64,000 bases of DNA. Source: Vibrio sp. 10N.261.45.E2 (lineage in GTDB: Bacteria > Pseudomonadota > Gammaproteobacteria > Enterobacterales > Vibrionaceae). The translations under genes were made by a program, and so were the position numbers. Within the stretch, counting starts at the first letter, position 1; the number at the start of each line of letters is the position of its first letter. Of the stretch, positions 8,491 to 17,817 are shown piece after piece. Below the pieces are notes generated by a model that was not told where the DNA came from, made no database searches, and saw nothing but the letters and a program-made list of their open reading frames with translations. The stretch is from NCBI RefSeq assembly GCF_002875705.1, contig NZ_MCZZ01000093.1:62001-126000 (forward strand), written 5' to 3'.

Positions 8491-10518
8491 ATGAGTTTTG
8501 GCCCAATGGGGATTTCGTCTGGCATGGATATCAATTCCATGGTCAGCAAAATTGTTGATTCGGAGCGTGTACCTAAACAGCAGCGAATCGACAATGAAAG
8601 AGCGCGAATCGATACCAGCATTAGTGCCTATGGAAGACTCAGAGAATCCCTTGATTCGATGAAAAACCTGATGACAAACTTTCGTCAGGAAAAAGCTTTC
8701 GCTGTGCGAACAGTTGAAAGTACCGATGAAGCTCTTGTTTCTGCAACCGCGACTACCGAAGCGATCGCTGGTAAATATGCCATCGATGTGTTGCAGCTTG
8801 CCCAAAGCCATAAAGTGGCTTCTGATGTACTGTCAGAGGACATGAAATTTGGCCCAGGTAAGCTGCAGGTTTCGCTTGGTGATAATAGCTTTGATGTACA
8901 AGTAGGCGACAGATCGAAACTTATCGATGTTGTTCGCAGTATAAACGGCGCAGATAGCAACCCAGGCGTTCGTGCATCGATTATCAATGATGTCGAAGGT
9001 CCAAGACTTATTATTGCCTCGAACCAATCAGGTTCAGATCAACAGATCAGCATTAATGTTGAGTCAGATGCTGCCAACCCCCTAAAAAAACTCGAATACA
9101 AAACGCTTGAAGAACGTGTTAAAGCTTTAGAGAAAGCGCGCGTGGCTGCTCAAGATATTCTAGCTCTAACCCCTGCAGGAAAAGCCGTTGAACTCATCGA
9201 TGAAGTGAGCGAAAACGATGAACCAAATACGAGTGAAACACTCGACGAAGATGGCAATGTAATCCCCTCAGCTCAAACCGATCCTACTTCAGATGTTGAC
9301 GGAGACTCTAAAAGCCTTAGCTACGGCGAGAAAGCTGCTGCCGATGGCCAAGCTGCCCTAGACGCAGCTCAAGCGGCAAAGTCGGTGATGCCTGAAGATA
9401 ATATCCCTGGTTGGACTGAAACAGCGTCAGGGACTCTCTTAGATTCTTACTACACACCCGAGCTTGAGCTTGATGAAAAAGCGATAGAGAAGGCACCCGA
9501 TGTGCCAGGGTGGTCAAATGCTGCCTCAGGTACTCTGACCGATTCATACGTGACACCGAAAGAAGCCCAACAGAAGCTAGAGGCCGAACAAGCGCGTATC
9601 GAAGATAAAATCTCCCAAGAAAAAGCGGAGTTGGCTGAGAAAGTTGAAAAAGGCGAACTCACCGCAGAACAAGCCAAGAAAATAGAGCGTGCCAAACTAG
9701 AACCTGAAGAGCGTGAGCTTTTAGAGAAGGTCGATAAAGCGCAAGCTGATCTAGAACAAGCACAACAATCTTTTGATACCTACAGCGGCATGACTGAAGT
9801 TCAGGCTGGCCAAGATTCTATGGTCGTCCTAGATGGTGTTGCTCAGCTCTCTAGCAACAACAATGTGATTGAAGATGCTGTTGAAGGTATCGATATTACG
9901 GTGAAAGGAAAAACGCCAAAAGATAAGCCACCGGCAGAAATTGGTGTGGAGTACGACCGCAATAGTGTGCGTCAAGACATTGAAGCTTTCGTTAACTCTT
10001 ACAATCAGTTTTACCAAGTGTCTAAGAGCTTGGCCGGTGTTGATCCAACGACGGGTCAAAAAGGCCCGCTTTCTGGCGACAGTACCGTGCGTAATGCCGA
10101 CTCCCGATTGAAAGGGGTGTTCTCATCAAGTATCGAAGGTGCGCCAGACAATCTAAAGTCTTTGACCGAATTCGGTATCACGACCACAAGACAAGGCTCG
10201 TTAGAAATCAACTACGACATGCTTGACCGTCAACTGAACAATAACTTTGATAAGTTGGGTGAGTTTTTTGGTGGCAACAACGGCTTCGCCAAAAAAGTGG
10301 AAGATGCGATTCAAGGCATCACAGGTATCACGGGTTCAATCCGTACTAGGGAAAAGAGCTTAGTCGAGCAAAACTACCGTTTGGTTGATGATCAAAGCGC
10401 CCTTGATCGCCGCATGGACAGCTTAGAGAGCCGTACTCACTCTAAGTTCACTGCTATGCAAGATGCGACTAGTAAGATGCAATCTCAGTTGGGGAGCATG
10501 ATGAATGCGTTGGGCTAA
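8491..10518 (+). CDS. fliD: Flagellar filament cap protein FliD
   Basis: FliD (675 aa) forms the cap under which flagellin folds at the filament tip. N-terminal helices (SSGMDINSMVSKIVDSERVP) and the C-terminal coiled coil (LVDDQSALDRRMDSLESRTHSKFTAM region) are typical FliD_N and FliD_C. Between about residues 200 and 420 is a long acidic, Ala/Glu-rich insertion. It contains two copies of a PGW..ASGTL.DSY.TP motif, at residues 306-323 and 339-356, and then a predicted coiled coil of Lys/Glu/Gln. A GAGGTG ribosome binding site precedes ATG 8491. It is co-transcribed with flaI and fliS. Confidence 0.95.
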   Translation: MSFGPMGISSGMDINSMVSKIVDSERVPKQQRIDNERARIDTSISAYGRLRESLDSMKNLMTNFRQEKAFAVRTVESTDEALVSATATTEAIAGKYAIDVLQLAQSHKVASDVLSEDMKFGPGKLQVSLGDNSFDVQVGDRSKLIDVVRSINGADSNPGVRASIINDVEGPRLIIASNQSGSDQQISINVESDAANPLKKLEYKTLEERVKALEKARVAAQDILALTPAGKAVELIDEVSENDEPNTSETLDEDGNVIPSAQTDPTSDVDGDSKSLSYGEKAAADGQAALDAAQAAKSVMPEDNIPGWTETASGTLLDSYYTPELELDEKAIEKAPDVPGWSNAASGTLTDSYVTPKEAQQKLEAEQARIEDKISQEKAELAEKVEKGELTAEQAKKIERAKLEPEERELLEKVDKAQADLEQAQQSFDTYSGMTEVQAGQDSMVVLDGVAQLSSNNNVIEDAVEGIDITVKGKTPKDKPPAEIGVEYDRNSVRQDIEAFVNSYNQFYQVSKSLAGVDPTTGQKGPLSGDSTVRNADSRLKGVFSSSIEGAPDNLKSLTEFGITTTRQGSLEINYDMLDRQLNNNFDKLGEFFGGNNGFAKKVEDAIQGITGITGSIRTREKSLVEQNYRLVDDQSALDRRMDSLESRTHSKFTAMQDATSKMQSQLGSMMNALG

Positions 10519-10521
10519 TAG

Positions 10522-10827
10522 ATGAATAGCCAGCTGCAAGAGCTTTGTGAACTCGATCAATTAATTTTCTCTAAGCTTGAATTTAGTGAAATTAATGCTG
10601 AAGAAATAACGCTGCTTGTCGATAACAGAGAACAGTTATTGCAAAACGTGCTTCAAATTATCGACTCACATCCCGACGTTAAGCAAAGTTCTGAATGGTT
10701 TGAAGCCATTACCAGAACCAGAAAATTAGTCGAATTGATGCAGACTGAGACGAGTCGAGTAGGTAAGGCCCTACATAAGTATCGTCACGGCGCTAAATCA
10801 GTTCAACAATACAAAAAGTTTTTATAG
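10522..10827 (+). CDS. flaI: FlaI, FliT-like flagellar protein
   Basis: A 101-aa mostly helical protein located between fliD and fliS, the position of FlaI in Vibrio. In enterics this position is occupied after fliS by FliT, the export chaperone of FliD, so a FliD-chaperone role is probable but inferred from position and helical content. It starts 3 bases after the fliD stop, indicating translational coupling; no clear separate ribosome binding site is visible. fliS follows after 12 bases. Confidence 0.8.
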   Translation: MNSQLQELCELDQLIFSKLEFSEINAEEITLLVDNREQLLQNVLQIIDSHPDVKQSSEWFEAITRTRKLVELMQTETSRVGKALHKYRHGAKSVQQYKKFL

Positions 10828-10839
10828 AAGAGGTTTACT

Positions 10840-11250
10840 ATGCGCGGTTCTTTACAGGCATATAAAAAGGTATCAGTGGATAGTCAGCTAACGGCTGCCT
10901 CACCGCATAAGATTGTACAAATGCTAATGGCAGGCGCTATCGAGCGTTTGATTCAAGGCAAAGCGGCAATGCAAGCAGGCAATATCCCAGTGAAAGGTGA
11001 GCGACTTGGTAAGGCTCTAGATATCATTATTAGCCTACGTAGTTGCCTATCTATGGACGATGGCGGCGATATTGCGAAAAACCTAGATCAACTTTATGAG
11101 TTCATGATCACGCAAATTTCTGCGGCAAATCACAAAAATGACCCACAGCCTATTGATGATGTTATCGATATTATTCGCGAAATTAAGAGCGCTTGGGACC
11201 AAATTCCGAACGAATATCACAACTTGACGTCCGCTGACGTAGGTATTTAA
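10840..11250 (+). CDS. fliS: Flagellin export chaperone FliS
   Basis: FliS (136 aa) binds the C-terminal helix of flagellin in the cytoplasm and prevents premature assembly. The sequence begins with the family pattern MRGSLQAYKKVSVDSQLTAASPHKIVQMLM and continues through a helical bundle with a basic GKALDIIISLRSCL helix. It follows a good AGAGG site. It is the last gene of the flaG-fliD-flaI-fliS unit and is followed by a strong terminator. Confidence 0.95.
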   Translation: MRGSLQAYKKVSVDSQLTAASPHKIVQMLMAGAIERLIQGKAAMQAGNIPVKGERLGKALDIIISLRSCLSMDDGGDIAKNLDQLYEFMITQISAANHKNDPQPIDDVIDIIREIKSAWDQIPNEYHNLTSADVGI

Positions 11251-11327
11251 AGAAAAATTGCAGTTTTAACCAATCTCATATCCCTTAATTGGTTGGTTGC
11301 CTTATTTTTTTAATCAAATAAAATAGA

Positions 11328-11357
11328 AGCCATTAGATAGCCTAATGGCTTTTTTTC
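11328..11357 (+). terminator. Rho-independent terminator after fliS
   Basis: AGCCATTAG (11328-11336) pairs with CTAATGGCT (11342-11350), followed by a T8 run. It separates the late structural genes from the master regulator flrA. Confidence 0.94.
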
Positions 11358-11479
11358 GTTGCTGATTTCCTAAATTTGTCCACGTAGACCATAACCATTG
11401 ATACTTTTCACTGTTTTATAAACTACGTCGCTCACCGTTTTTCTGCATCGCACCAAAATAAAGGCAATAATTCCTACTT

Positions 11480-12946
11480 ATGCAAGGTTTGGCAAAACTG
11501 CTTGTCGTCGACGATAGTGCTCAAGATCGTCACAATTTAAGCACAATATTAGAGTTTGTAGGAGAGAGCTGCGAAGTAATCAGCTCTGAACAAGCACGTA
11601 AAGTGGACTGGTCACTACAGTGGGCCGGTTGCATTATTGGTACCATTAAAGGTAAAGGCTTCAACGCATTACTGAATGAAAAGCTTGTTCACGCCAATCA
11701 CATCCCTTTACTGGTGATTGGTAAAAACAACCACCCAGTTGACGAGTTGACTAACTATGTTGGTGAACTTGAGCTTCCTCTTAACTACCCGCAATTAAGT
11801 GATGCATTAAGGCACTGCAAAGACTTCTTAGGCCGCAAAGGTGTTCAAGTTGTGTCTTCGGCACGTAAGAACACACTGTTTCGCAGCTTAGTAGGGCAAA
11901 GTGCTGGTATTCAAGAAGTACGTCACTTAATTGAACAAGTCTCTTCTACGGAAGCAAACGTGCTGATTCTTGGCGAGTCAGGTACAGGCAAGGAAGTTGT
12001 AGCGCGTAATATTCACTATCACTCTAAACGTCGTTCTGGGCCTTTTGTGCCAGTGAACTGTGGTGCGATCCCACCTGATTTACTTGAAAGTGAACTGTTT
12101 GGTCATGAAAAGGGGGCATTTACTGGTGCGATTACCGCACGTAAAGGTCGTTTTGAATTGGCTGAAGGTGGCACACTGTTTCTTGATGAAATTGGCGATA
12201 TGCCAATGGCGATGCAAGTTAAGCTGCTACGAGTGCTGCAAGAGCGATGCTTTGAACGTGTCGGCGGCAACAGCACCATCCAAGCAGATGTTCGAGTGAT
12301 AGCGGCAACACACCGCAACCTTGAAGACATGATTGATGACGATTCATTCCGTGAAGATCTCTACTACCGCTTGAATGTCTTCCCGATTGAAATGCCTGCA
12401 CTTCAAGATCGAAAAGAAGACATTCCACTGCTGCTTCAAGAGCTGATGACTCGAATGGAAGCGGAGGGCAGCATGCCTATCTGTTTTACCGCTCGTGCAA
12501 TCAATTCTTTGATGGAGCATTACTGGCCGGGCAACGTTCGTGAACTCGCGAATCTTGTTGAGCGAATGGTTATCTTGTATCCAAATAGCTTGGTTGATGT
12601 TAATCACCTGCCAACCAAATATCGATACAGCGATATCCCTGAGTTCCAACCTGAGTTTAATAGCTTTGGGTCGGAAGAGGAGCAAGAGCGTGATGCACTT
12701 GCTGACTTATTCTCAGAAGATTTCAGCTTTGATCAGCAAGATGACATTGCCGACAATGCTAATGCTCCTCAAGAGTTACCGCCAGAAGGGGTTAACTTGA
12801 AAGAGCTACTCGCGGATATGGAAGTGAATATGATCAATCAAGCTTTGGAAGCGCAGGGCGGCATTGTTGCTCGTGCTGCTGACATGCTTGGAATGCGTAG
12901 AACCACTCTGGTGGAAAAAATGCGTAAATATAACTTGCAGCGATAG
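11480..12946 (+). CDS. flrA: Flagellar master regulator FlrA (sigma-54 activator)
   Basis: FlrA (488 aa) sits at the top of the Vibrio flagellar hierarchy and activates flrBC with sigma-54; FleQ is the Pseudomonas counterpart. Domains: degenerate receiver (1-120), AAA+ ATPase with Walker A GESGTGKE and sigma-54 contact loop GAFTGA, and a C-terminal Fis-type helix-turn-helix ([19 protein letters not shown]). The usual phosphorylated Asp region reads CIIGTIKG, so it is not a phosphorylation-dependent receiver. LFRSLVG at 133-139 matches the FleQ/FlrA motif whose Arg contacts cyclic di-GMP. The ribosome binding site before ATG 11480 is poor, implying low translation. Confidence 0.96.
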   Translation: MQGLAKLLVVDDSAQDRHNLSTILEFVGESCEVISSEQARKVDWSLQWAGCIIGTIKGKGFNALLNEKLVHANHIPLLVIGKNNHPVDELTNYVGELELPLNYPQLSDALRHCKDFLGRKGVQVVSSARKNTLFRSLVGQSAGIQEVRHLIEQVSSTEANVLILGESGTGKEVVARNIHYHSKRRSGPFVPVNCGAIPPDLLESELFGHEKGAFTGAITARKGRFELAEGGTLFLDEIGDMPMAMQVKLLRVLQERCFERVGGNSTIQADVRVIAATHRNLEDMIDDDSFREDLYYRLNVFPIEMPALQDRKEDIPLLLQELMTRMEAEGSMPICFTARAINSLMEHYWPGNVRELANLVERMVILYPNSLVDVNHLPTKYRYSDIPEFQPEFNSFGSEEEQERDALADLFSEDFSFDQQDDIADNANAPQELPPEGVNLKELLADMEVNMINQALEAQGGIVARAADMLGMRRTTLVEKMRKYNLQR

Positions 12947-13073
12947 TGTCCAGTTTTAGATGAAAACGAAAAACTAGCACACATTTTTTAGCTATTTGGT
13001 AACTCTAGCTAAGTGAATAGATAAACCATAGTCGAGTTGTTGCTTGCTTAACTATGTGATAAATATAGCAAAT

Positions 13074-13107
13074 AGCCTGATTCGTGTTGTACGTCTCAGG
13101 CTGTTTT
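13074..13107 (+). terminator. Hairpin between flrA and flrB
   Basis: AGCCTGA (13074-13080) pairs with TCAGGCT (13096-13102), with a further CGT/ACG pair in the loop, then GTTTTAG. It looks like a weak terminator for flrA, placed just 24 bases before the flrB start, so it might also attenuate read-through into flrB. Confidence 0.55.
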
Positions 13108-13130
13108 AGTATTTGAGGCAAATTTTTGAC

Positions 13131-14171
13131 ATGCACGTATCTAACGAACCAGAAAATCAATCGCACCTAGATTCTGTTGAACAGCAGGTTGAGCGCTATA
13201 AGCAAGTACTCGACGTGATGCCAGCGGGGGTCATTTTGTTAGATACACATGGCGAAGTGAGAGAGGCTAACCCTGAAGCGCACCGTATTCTTGGGGTTGA
13301 GTTAGTCGGGGAGAAATGGTTTTCAGTAATTCAAAGCGCCTTCGACCCAAAAGACGATGACGGTCATGAGATCTCATTGAAGAACGGGCGAAAAGTACGC
13401 TTGGCGATTTCTGCTTCTACCACGGGTCAGCTGATTTTGATTACAGATCTGACCGAGACTCGTTTGCTGCAATCACGTGTCAGTGATCTGCAGCGTTTGT
13501 CGTCATTAGGACGCATGGTAGCGTCACTTGCTCATCAGGTTCGTACACCGCTTTCTAGTGCGATGTTATATGCGTCAAACCTTGCCGCCCCCAATTTACC
13601 TCCGGCAACAAAGACACGTTTTCAATCTAAGCTTATGGATAGATTGCATGACTTAGAGAAGCAAGTGAACGACATGTTGTTGTTTGCCAAGGGCGGTGAC
13701 AACAAAGTGGTGAAGCCATTTACTGTGGCTGAATTGATCACCGAATTTCACCCTATGGTGGAAGCGGCATTGAAAACCAACCAGATTGATTATTGCCAGG
13801 AAGTGGAAGGCGAACAGACTCAAATGTTCGGCAACGCCAATGCTATCGCTTCAGCGTTAAGCAACCTAGTGTTGAACGCGGTTCAAATTGCGGGTAAGGA
13901 ATCGCAGATTGATGTGTTTTTTAGACCCGTAAACGGTGAGCTTAAAATATCAGTACAAGACAGCGGCCCCGGCGTACCGAAAGAGCTTCAAGGTAAAATT
14001 ATGGAACCCTTCTTTACCACTCGCTCGCAGGGTACAGGCTTAGGCTTAGCGGTTGTACAAATGGTATGTCGAGCGCACGAAGGCCGACTGGAATTGATAT
14101 CAGAAGAAGGGGACGGCGCATGTTTTACTATGTGCCTACCGCTGGAAAGAAGCACTTCTTCTGAAGACTAA
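13131..14171 (+). CDS. flrB: Sensor histidine kinase FlrB
   Basis: FlrB (346 aa) is a soluble kinase that phosphorylates FlrC. A PAS domain (about 20-115; VLDVMPAGVILLDTHGEVREANPEA) precedes HisKA with LAHQVRTPLSSAM, His135 as the phosphorylated residue, and an ATPase domain with N-box NLVLNAVQIA, G1 DSGPGVP and G2 GTGLGLAV. No membrane segment is present. ATG 13131 is preferred: GAGG lies 13 bases upstream, and an upstream TTG at 13113 overlaps that site. A sigma-54 site expected upstream could not be confidently located. Confidence 0.93.
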   Translation: MHVSNEPENQSHLDSVEQQVERYKQVLDVMPAGVILLDTHGEVREANPEAHRILGVELVGEKWFSVIQSAFDPKDDDGHEISLKNGRKVRLAISASTTGQLILITDLTETRLLQSRVSDLQRLSSLGRMVASLAHQVRTPLSSAMLYASNLAAPNLPPATKTRFQSKLMDRLHDLEKQVNDMLLFAKGGDNKVVKPFTVAELITEFHPMVEAALKTNQIDYCQEVEGEQTQMFGNANAIASALSNLVLNAVQIAGKESQIDVFFRPVNGELKISVQDSGPGVPKELQGKIMEPFFTTRSQGTGLGLAVVQMVCRAHEGRLELISEEGDGACFTMCLPLERSTSSED

Positions 14172-14204
14172 TAAGTTTTAACTGAATTTACACTGGAGAA
14201 TCCT

Positions 14205-15614
14205 ATGGCTCAAAGCAAAGTGTTAATCGTCGAAGATGATGAAGGTCTACGCGAAGCCCTTGTCGATACACTCGCGCTTGCCGGATATGAATGGCTGGAA
14301 GCAGATTGTGCGGAAGATGCTCTGGTCAAATTAAAATCTAACTCCGTTGATATTGTCGTCTCTGATGTACAGATGGCGGGTATGGGCGGCTTAGCGCTAT
14401 TAAGAAACATTAAGCAGCATTGGCCAAACTTACCCGTATTGCTAATGACCGCATATGCCAACATTGAAGATGCCGTTGCTGCAATGAAAGAGGGCGCCAT
14501 CGACTACATGGCAAAGCCATTTGCGCCGGAAGTACTGCTCAACATGGTGAGCCGTTACGCGCCTGTAAAGTCGGACGACAATGGTGATGCCATCGTTGCC
14601 GATGAGAAAAGCATCAAGCTAATGATGCTGGCTGATAAAGTGGCAAAAACCGATGCAAACGTCATGGTGTTGGGCCCGAGTGGTTCTGGTAAAGAGGTGA
14701 TGTCTCGTTACATTCACAATGCTTCTAGTCGTAAAGATGGCCCGTTTGTCGCAATTAACTGTGCGGCGATCCCTGACAACATGTTAGAAGCGACCCTGTT
14801 TGGTTATGAAAAAGGCGCATTTACTGGCGCTATTCAAGCATGCCCGGGGAAATTCGAGCAGGCGCAGGGCGGTACGATTCTATTGGATGAGATCAGTGAG
14901 ATGGATCTTAGCCTACAAGCCAAACTACTGCGTGTACTACAAGAGCGTGAGGTTGAGCGTTTAGGTAGCCGCAAGAGCATTAAACTCGATGTTCGTGTAC
15001 TAGCGACCAGCAACAGAGATTTGAAGCAGTATGTTTCTGAAGGGAATTTCCGTGAGGATTTATACTACCGCTTGAATGTCTTCCCAATTTCTTGGCCACC
15101 GCTGTGTGAGCGTAAAGGCGATATTGAGCCTTTAGCCAAGCATTTAGTTGAGCGTCACTGTACCAAACTGGGTATGCCTGTGCCGGTTATGTCAGCGCAA
15201 GCGATCAGTAAACTCGTCAATTATCCGTGGCCGGGTAATGTCCGTGAGTTGGACAATGTGGTACAGCGTGCGTTAATCTTGAGCGAACAAGAAAACATCT
15301 CTGGTGAACACATCCTTCTTGAAGGTGTCGATTGGCAAGATGCAAGCAGCCTGCAACAAATCGTCGAAGGTAATGATGTTGCAACGCCAGAAATTAAACC
15401 GATTGCCGAAGTAAACCCAATCAATAAAATCGCGGCTAGCAGCGAAGGGCTCGGGAATGAGCTTAGAGATCAAGAGTATGCGATCATCCTTGAAACATTG
15501 ATCGCGTGTAATGGCCGACGTAAAGACATGGCGGAAAAACTGGGTATTAGCCCGCGGACATTGCGTTACAAGTTAGCAAAAATGCGTGATGCTGGAATAG
15601 ATATCCCAAACTGA
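14205..15614 (+). CDS. flrC: Sigma-54 response regulator FlrC
   Basis: FlrC (469 aa) is the NtrC-class regulator that turns on the class III flagellar promoters. The receiver domain carries acidic residues (EDDE, 10-13), Asp54 in VVSDVQM as phosphorylation site and Lys in MAKPF. The AAA+ domain has Walker A GPSGSGKE, GAFTGA for sigma-54 and the arginine-rich [13 protein letters not shown] region. The C-terminal Fis-type domain ends ISPRTLRYKLAKMRDAGIDI. It follows flrB by 33 bases with a GGAG site. Its likely targets in this window are the sigma-54 sites before fliE, fliK, flhA and flaA. Confidence 0.96.
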   Translation: MAQSKVLIVEDDEGLREALVDTLALAGYEWLEADCAEDALVKLKSNSVDIVVSDVQMAGMGGLALLRNIKQHWPNLPVLLMTAYANIEDAVAAMKEGAIDYMAKPFAPEVLLNMVSRYAPVKSDDNGDAIVADEKSIKLMMLADKVAKTDANVMVLGPSGSGKEVMSRYIHNASSRKDGPFVAINCAAIPDNMLEATLFGYEKGAFTGAIQACPGKFEQAQGGTILLDEISEMDLSLQAKLLRVLQEREVERLGSRKSIKLDVRVLATSNRDLKQYVSEGNFREDLYYRLNVFPISWPPLCERKGDIEPLAKHLVERHCTKLGMPVPVMSAQAISKLVNYPWPGNVRELDNVVQRALILSEQENISGEHILLEGVDWQDASSLQQIVEGNDVATPEIKPIAEVNPINKIAASSEGLGNELRDQEYAIILETLIACNGRRKDMAEKLGISPRTLRYKLAKMRDAGIDIPN

Positions 15615-15676
15615 GGATAGATTAGTAGTGTCAGCTTTCTGACTAGTGTAATACGATATCTAGTCAATTTAATGTG

Positions 15677-15692
15677 TGGCACGCTAATTGCT
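15677..15692 (+). promoter_or_regulatory. Consensus sigma-54 promoter of fliEFGHIJ
   Basis: TGGCACGCTAATTGCT is an exact match to TGGCACG-N4-TTGCW. Transcription should begin near 15703, about 44 bases before the fliE ATG. It lies 60 bases after flrC, so any FlrC sites are in the 15615-15676 gap or within flrC's end. Confidence 0.95.
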
Positions 15693-15746
15693 CTGTCAAT
15701 AATACAGCTAAATAGATAGTCATAATTTTGACTCCTGAGGTAGTAG

Positions 15747-16058
15747 ATGAGAATAGATGGTTTACAAGGCGAAATGCAGGCAATGATGGTCGAAGCTGCC
15801 AGCGCTCGTCCCGCAGCAACGGGTCAAGCGGTCGGTGCAGATTTTGGCAACATGCTGACTAATGCCATCAATAATGTGAACTCATTACAAAAGACCTCAG
15901 GTGATCTTCAAGCTCGTTTTGATAGTGGCGACCAAAGCGTGTCTCTATCAGACGTGATGATTGCTCGTAATAAATCTAGTGTGGCTTTTGAGGCGACAAT
16001 CCAAATTAGAAATAAGTTGGTTGAATCGTACAAAGAGCTGATGAACATGCCGGTATAA
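15747..16058 (+). CDS. fliE: Flagellar hook-basal body protein FliE
   Basis: FliE (103 aa) joins the MS ring to the rod and is the first exported component. The sequence shows the family layout: a variable N-terminus with GADFGNMLTNAINNVNSLQK, then LSDVMIARNKSSVAFEATIQIRNK and the ending VESYKELMNMPV. It begins after a clear consensus sigma-54 promoter and a TGAGG site, and heads the fliEFGHIJ operon. fliF begins 16 bases later. Confidence 0.95.
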   Translation: MRIDGLQGEMQAMMVEAASARPAATGQAVGADFGNMLTNAINNVNSLQKTSGDLQARFDSGDQSVSLSDVMIARNKSSVAFEATIQIRNKLVESYKELMNMPV

Positions 16059-16074
16059 GTTGGGTAGTTAAATA

Positions 16075-17817
16075 GTGGCAGATAATAGTCAAACAACAGA
16101 TTTAACCGTAAGCGGTAGCAACGACCACGCACTTATTGCAGGTTCTGAGCTAGACGGAGAAGGGCAAAATCCCGATCTAGGTGAACGCAGTTCATCAAAG
16201 TTCGATATGGCTGTCGGTGATCTCGATTTACTTCGTCAGGTCGTTTTAGTCCTTTCTATATCAATTTGTGTAGCGCTAATAGTGATGCTGTTTTTTTGGG
16301 TAAAAGAACCAGAAATGCGTCCACTAGGGGCTTACGAAACAGAAGAATTAATCCCAGTTCTTGATTACTTGGATCTGCAAAAGATCGAGTACACACTTGA
16401 AGGCAATACCATCTCAGTACCGGCGAATGAGTACAACTCATTGAAGCTTAATATGGTACGAGCGGGCTTGAACCAAGAGCGAAACGCGGGTGATGACATT
16501 CTCATGCAAGACATGGGCTTTGGTGTATCACAACGTTTAGAGCAAGAACGCCTTAAATTAAGCCGTGAAAGACAGCTTGCGAAAGCCATTGAACAGATGA
16601 AGCAGGTACGTAAAGCTCAAGTTTTATTGGCTCTACCTAAGCAAAGCGTTTTTGTACGTCATAATCAAGAAGCCTCCGCTTCCGTATTCCTAACCCTAAA
16701 AACCGGTACTAACCTCAAGCAGCAAGAAGTCGATTCTGTTGTGGATATGGTAGCGAGTGCCGTTCCGGGAATGAAAACCTCACGTATTACGGTGACCGAT
16801 CAGCATGGTCGATTGTTGAGTTCAGGCTCTCAAGACCCTATGTCAGCGGCGCGTCGTAAAGAGCACGAGCTAGAACGCAATCAAGAACAAGCACTACGTG
16901 AAAAAATTGACTCTATTCTGATTCCTATTCTTGGGTTTGGTAACTACACCGCTCAAGTTGATATTCAGCTCGATTTTAGTGCCGTGGAACAAACGAGAAA
17001 ACGTTTTGATCCGAACACACCGGCGACTCGAAGCGAATACACCTTAGAAGATTACAACAACGGCAATACTGTAGCGGGTATTCCTGGCGCGTTGAGTAAC
17101 CAGCCTCCAGCTGACGCCTCAATTCCACAAGATGTTGCTCAAATGAAAGATGGTGCAATGACGGGGCAAGGCTCTGTTCATAAAGAGGCGACCCGAAACT
17201 TTGAGCTAGACACAACCATAAGCCATGAACGCAAACAGACTGGCACGGTTAACCGTCAGACGGTATCTGTGGCGATCAAAGACCGTCAATCATTGAACCC
17301 AGATACGGGTGAAGTGGTTCATACCCCAATTCCGGCGAACGAAATCAATGCGATTCGTCAAGTGTTAATTGGTACTGTCGGTTTTGATGAAAGCCGTGGT
17401 GACTTACTTAATGTCTTGAGCATGCAGTTTGCCCCTCAAGTAACAGATGTTGTGGCTGATGTGCCAATCTGGGAGCATCCAAACTTCAATGATTGGGTTC
17501 GTTGGTTTGCGAGTGCGTTAGTTATTATTGTGGTGGTATTAGTCCTTGTTCGCCCTGCAATGAAGAAACTGCTTAACCCAGCCGCTGACAACGACGATCA
17601 AATGTACGGCCCTGATGGAATGCCAATTGGTGCCGATGGTGAAACCAGCTTAATTGGTGGTGATATTGAAGGCGGTGAGCTGTTTGAATTTGGTTCAAGC
17701 ATCGACTTACCAAACCTTCATAAAGACGAGGACGTGCTGAAAGCAGTACGTGCACTTGTAGCGAATGAACCAGAGCTAGCAGCTCAAGTAGTTAAGAATT
17801 GGATGGTAGATGGCTAA
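16075..17817 (+). CDS. fliF: Flagellar MS-ring protein FliF
   Basis: FliF (580 aa) forms the MS ring in the inner membrane, the base on which the motor and export gate assemble. Two membrane segments are visible, around residues 58-80 (LVLSISICVALIVMLFFW) and 470-490 (ASALVIIVVVLVLV). The periplasmic ring-building domains lie between, and the C-terminal tail (HKDEDVLKAVRALVANEPEL) binds FliG. The start codon is GTG 16075, since no ATG precedes it and the N-terminus is in register. It overlaps fliG by 8 bases, so translation is coupled. Confidence 0.96.
   Translation: MADNSQTTDLTVSGSNDHALIAGSELDGEGQNPDLGERSSSKFDMAVGDLDLLRQVVLVLSISICVALIVMLFFWVKEPEMRPLGAYETEELIPVLDYLDLQKIEYTLEGNTISVPANEYNSLKLNMVRAGLNQERNAGDDILMQDMGFGVSQRLEQERLKLSRERQLAKAIEQMKQVRKAQVLLALPKQSVFVRHNQEASASVFLTLKTGTNLKQQEVDSVVDMVASAVPGMKTSRITVTDQHGRLLSSGSQDPMSAARRKEHELERNQEQALREKIDSILIPILGFGNYTAQVDIQLDFSAVEQTRKRFDPNTPATRSEYTLEDYNNGNTVAGIPGALSNQPPADASIPQDVAQMKDGAMTGQGSVHKEATRNFELDTTISHERKQTGTVNRQTVSVAIKDRQSLNPDTGEVVHTPIPANEINAIRQVLIGTVGFDESRGDLLNVLSMQFAPQVTDVVADVPIWEHPNFNDWVRWFASALVIIVVVLVLVRPAMKKLLNPAADNDDQMYGPDGMPIGADGETSLIGGDIEGGELFEFGSSIDLPNLHKDEDVLKAVRALVANEPELAAQVVKNWMVDG

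Noticed and set aside
11390..11420. Sigma-70 promoter for flrA (TTGATA and TATAAA)
   Set aside because: The spacing of 13 bases is too short for a normal promoter.
12995..13012. Sigma-54-like TTGGTAACTCTAGCTA before flrB
   Set aside because: The GG-to-GC spacing is two bases too short, so it was not reported as the flrBC promoter.
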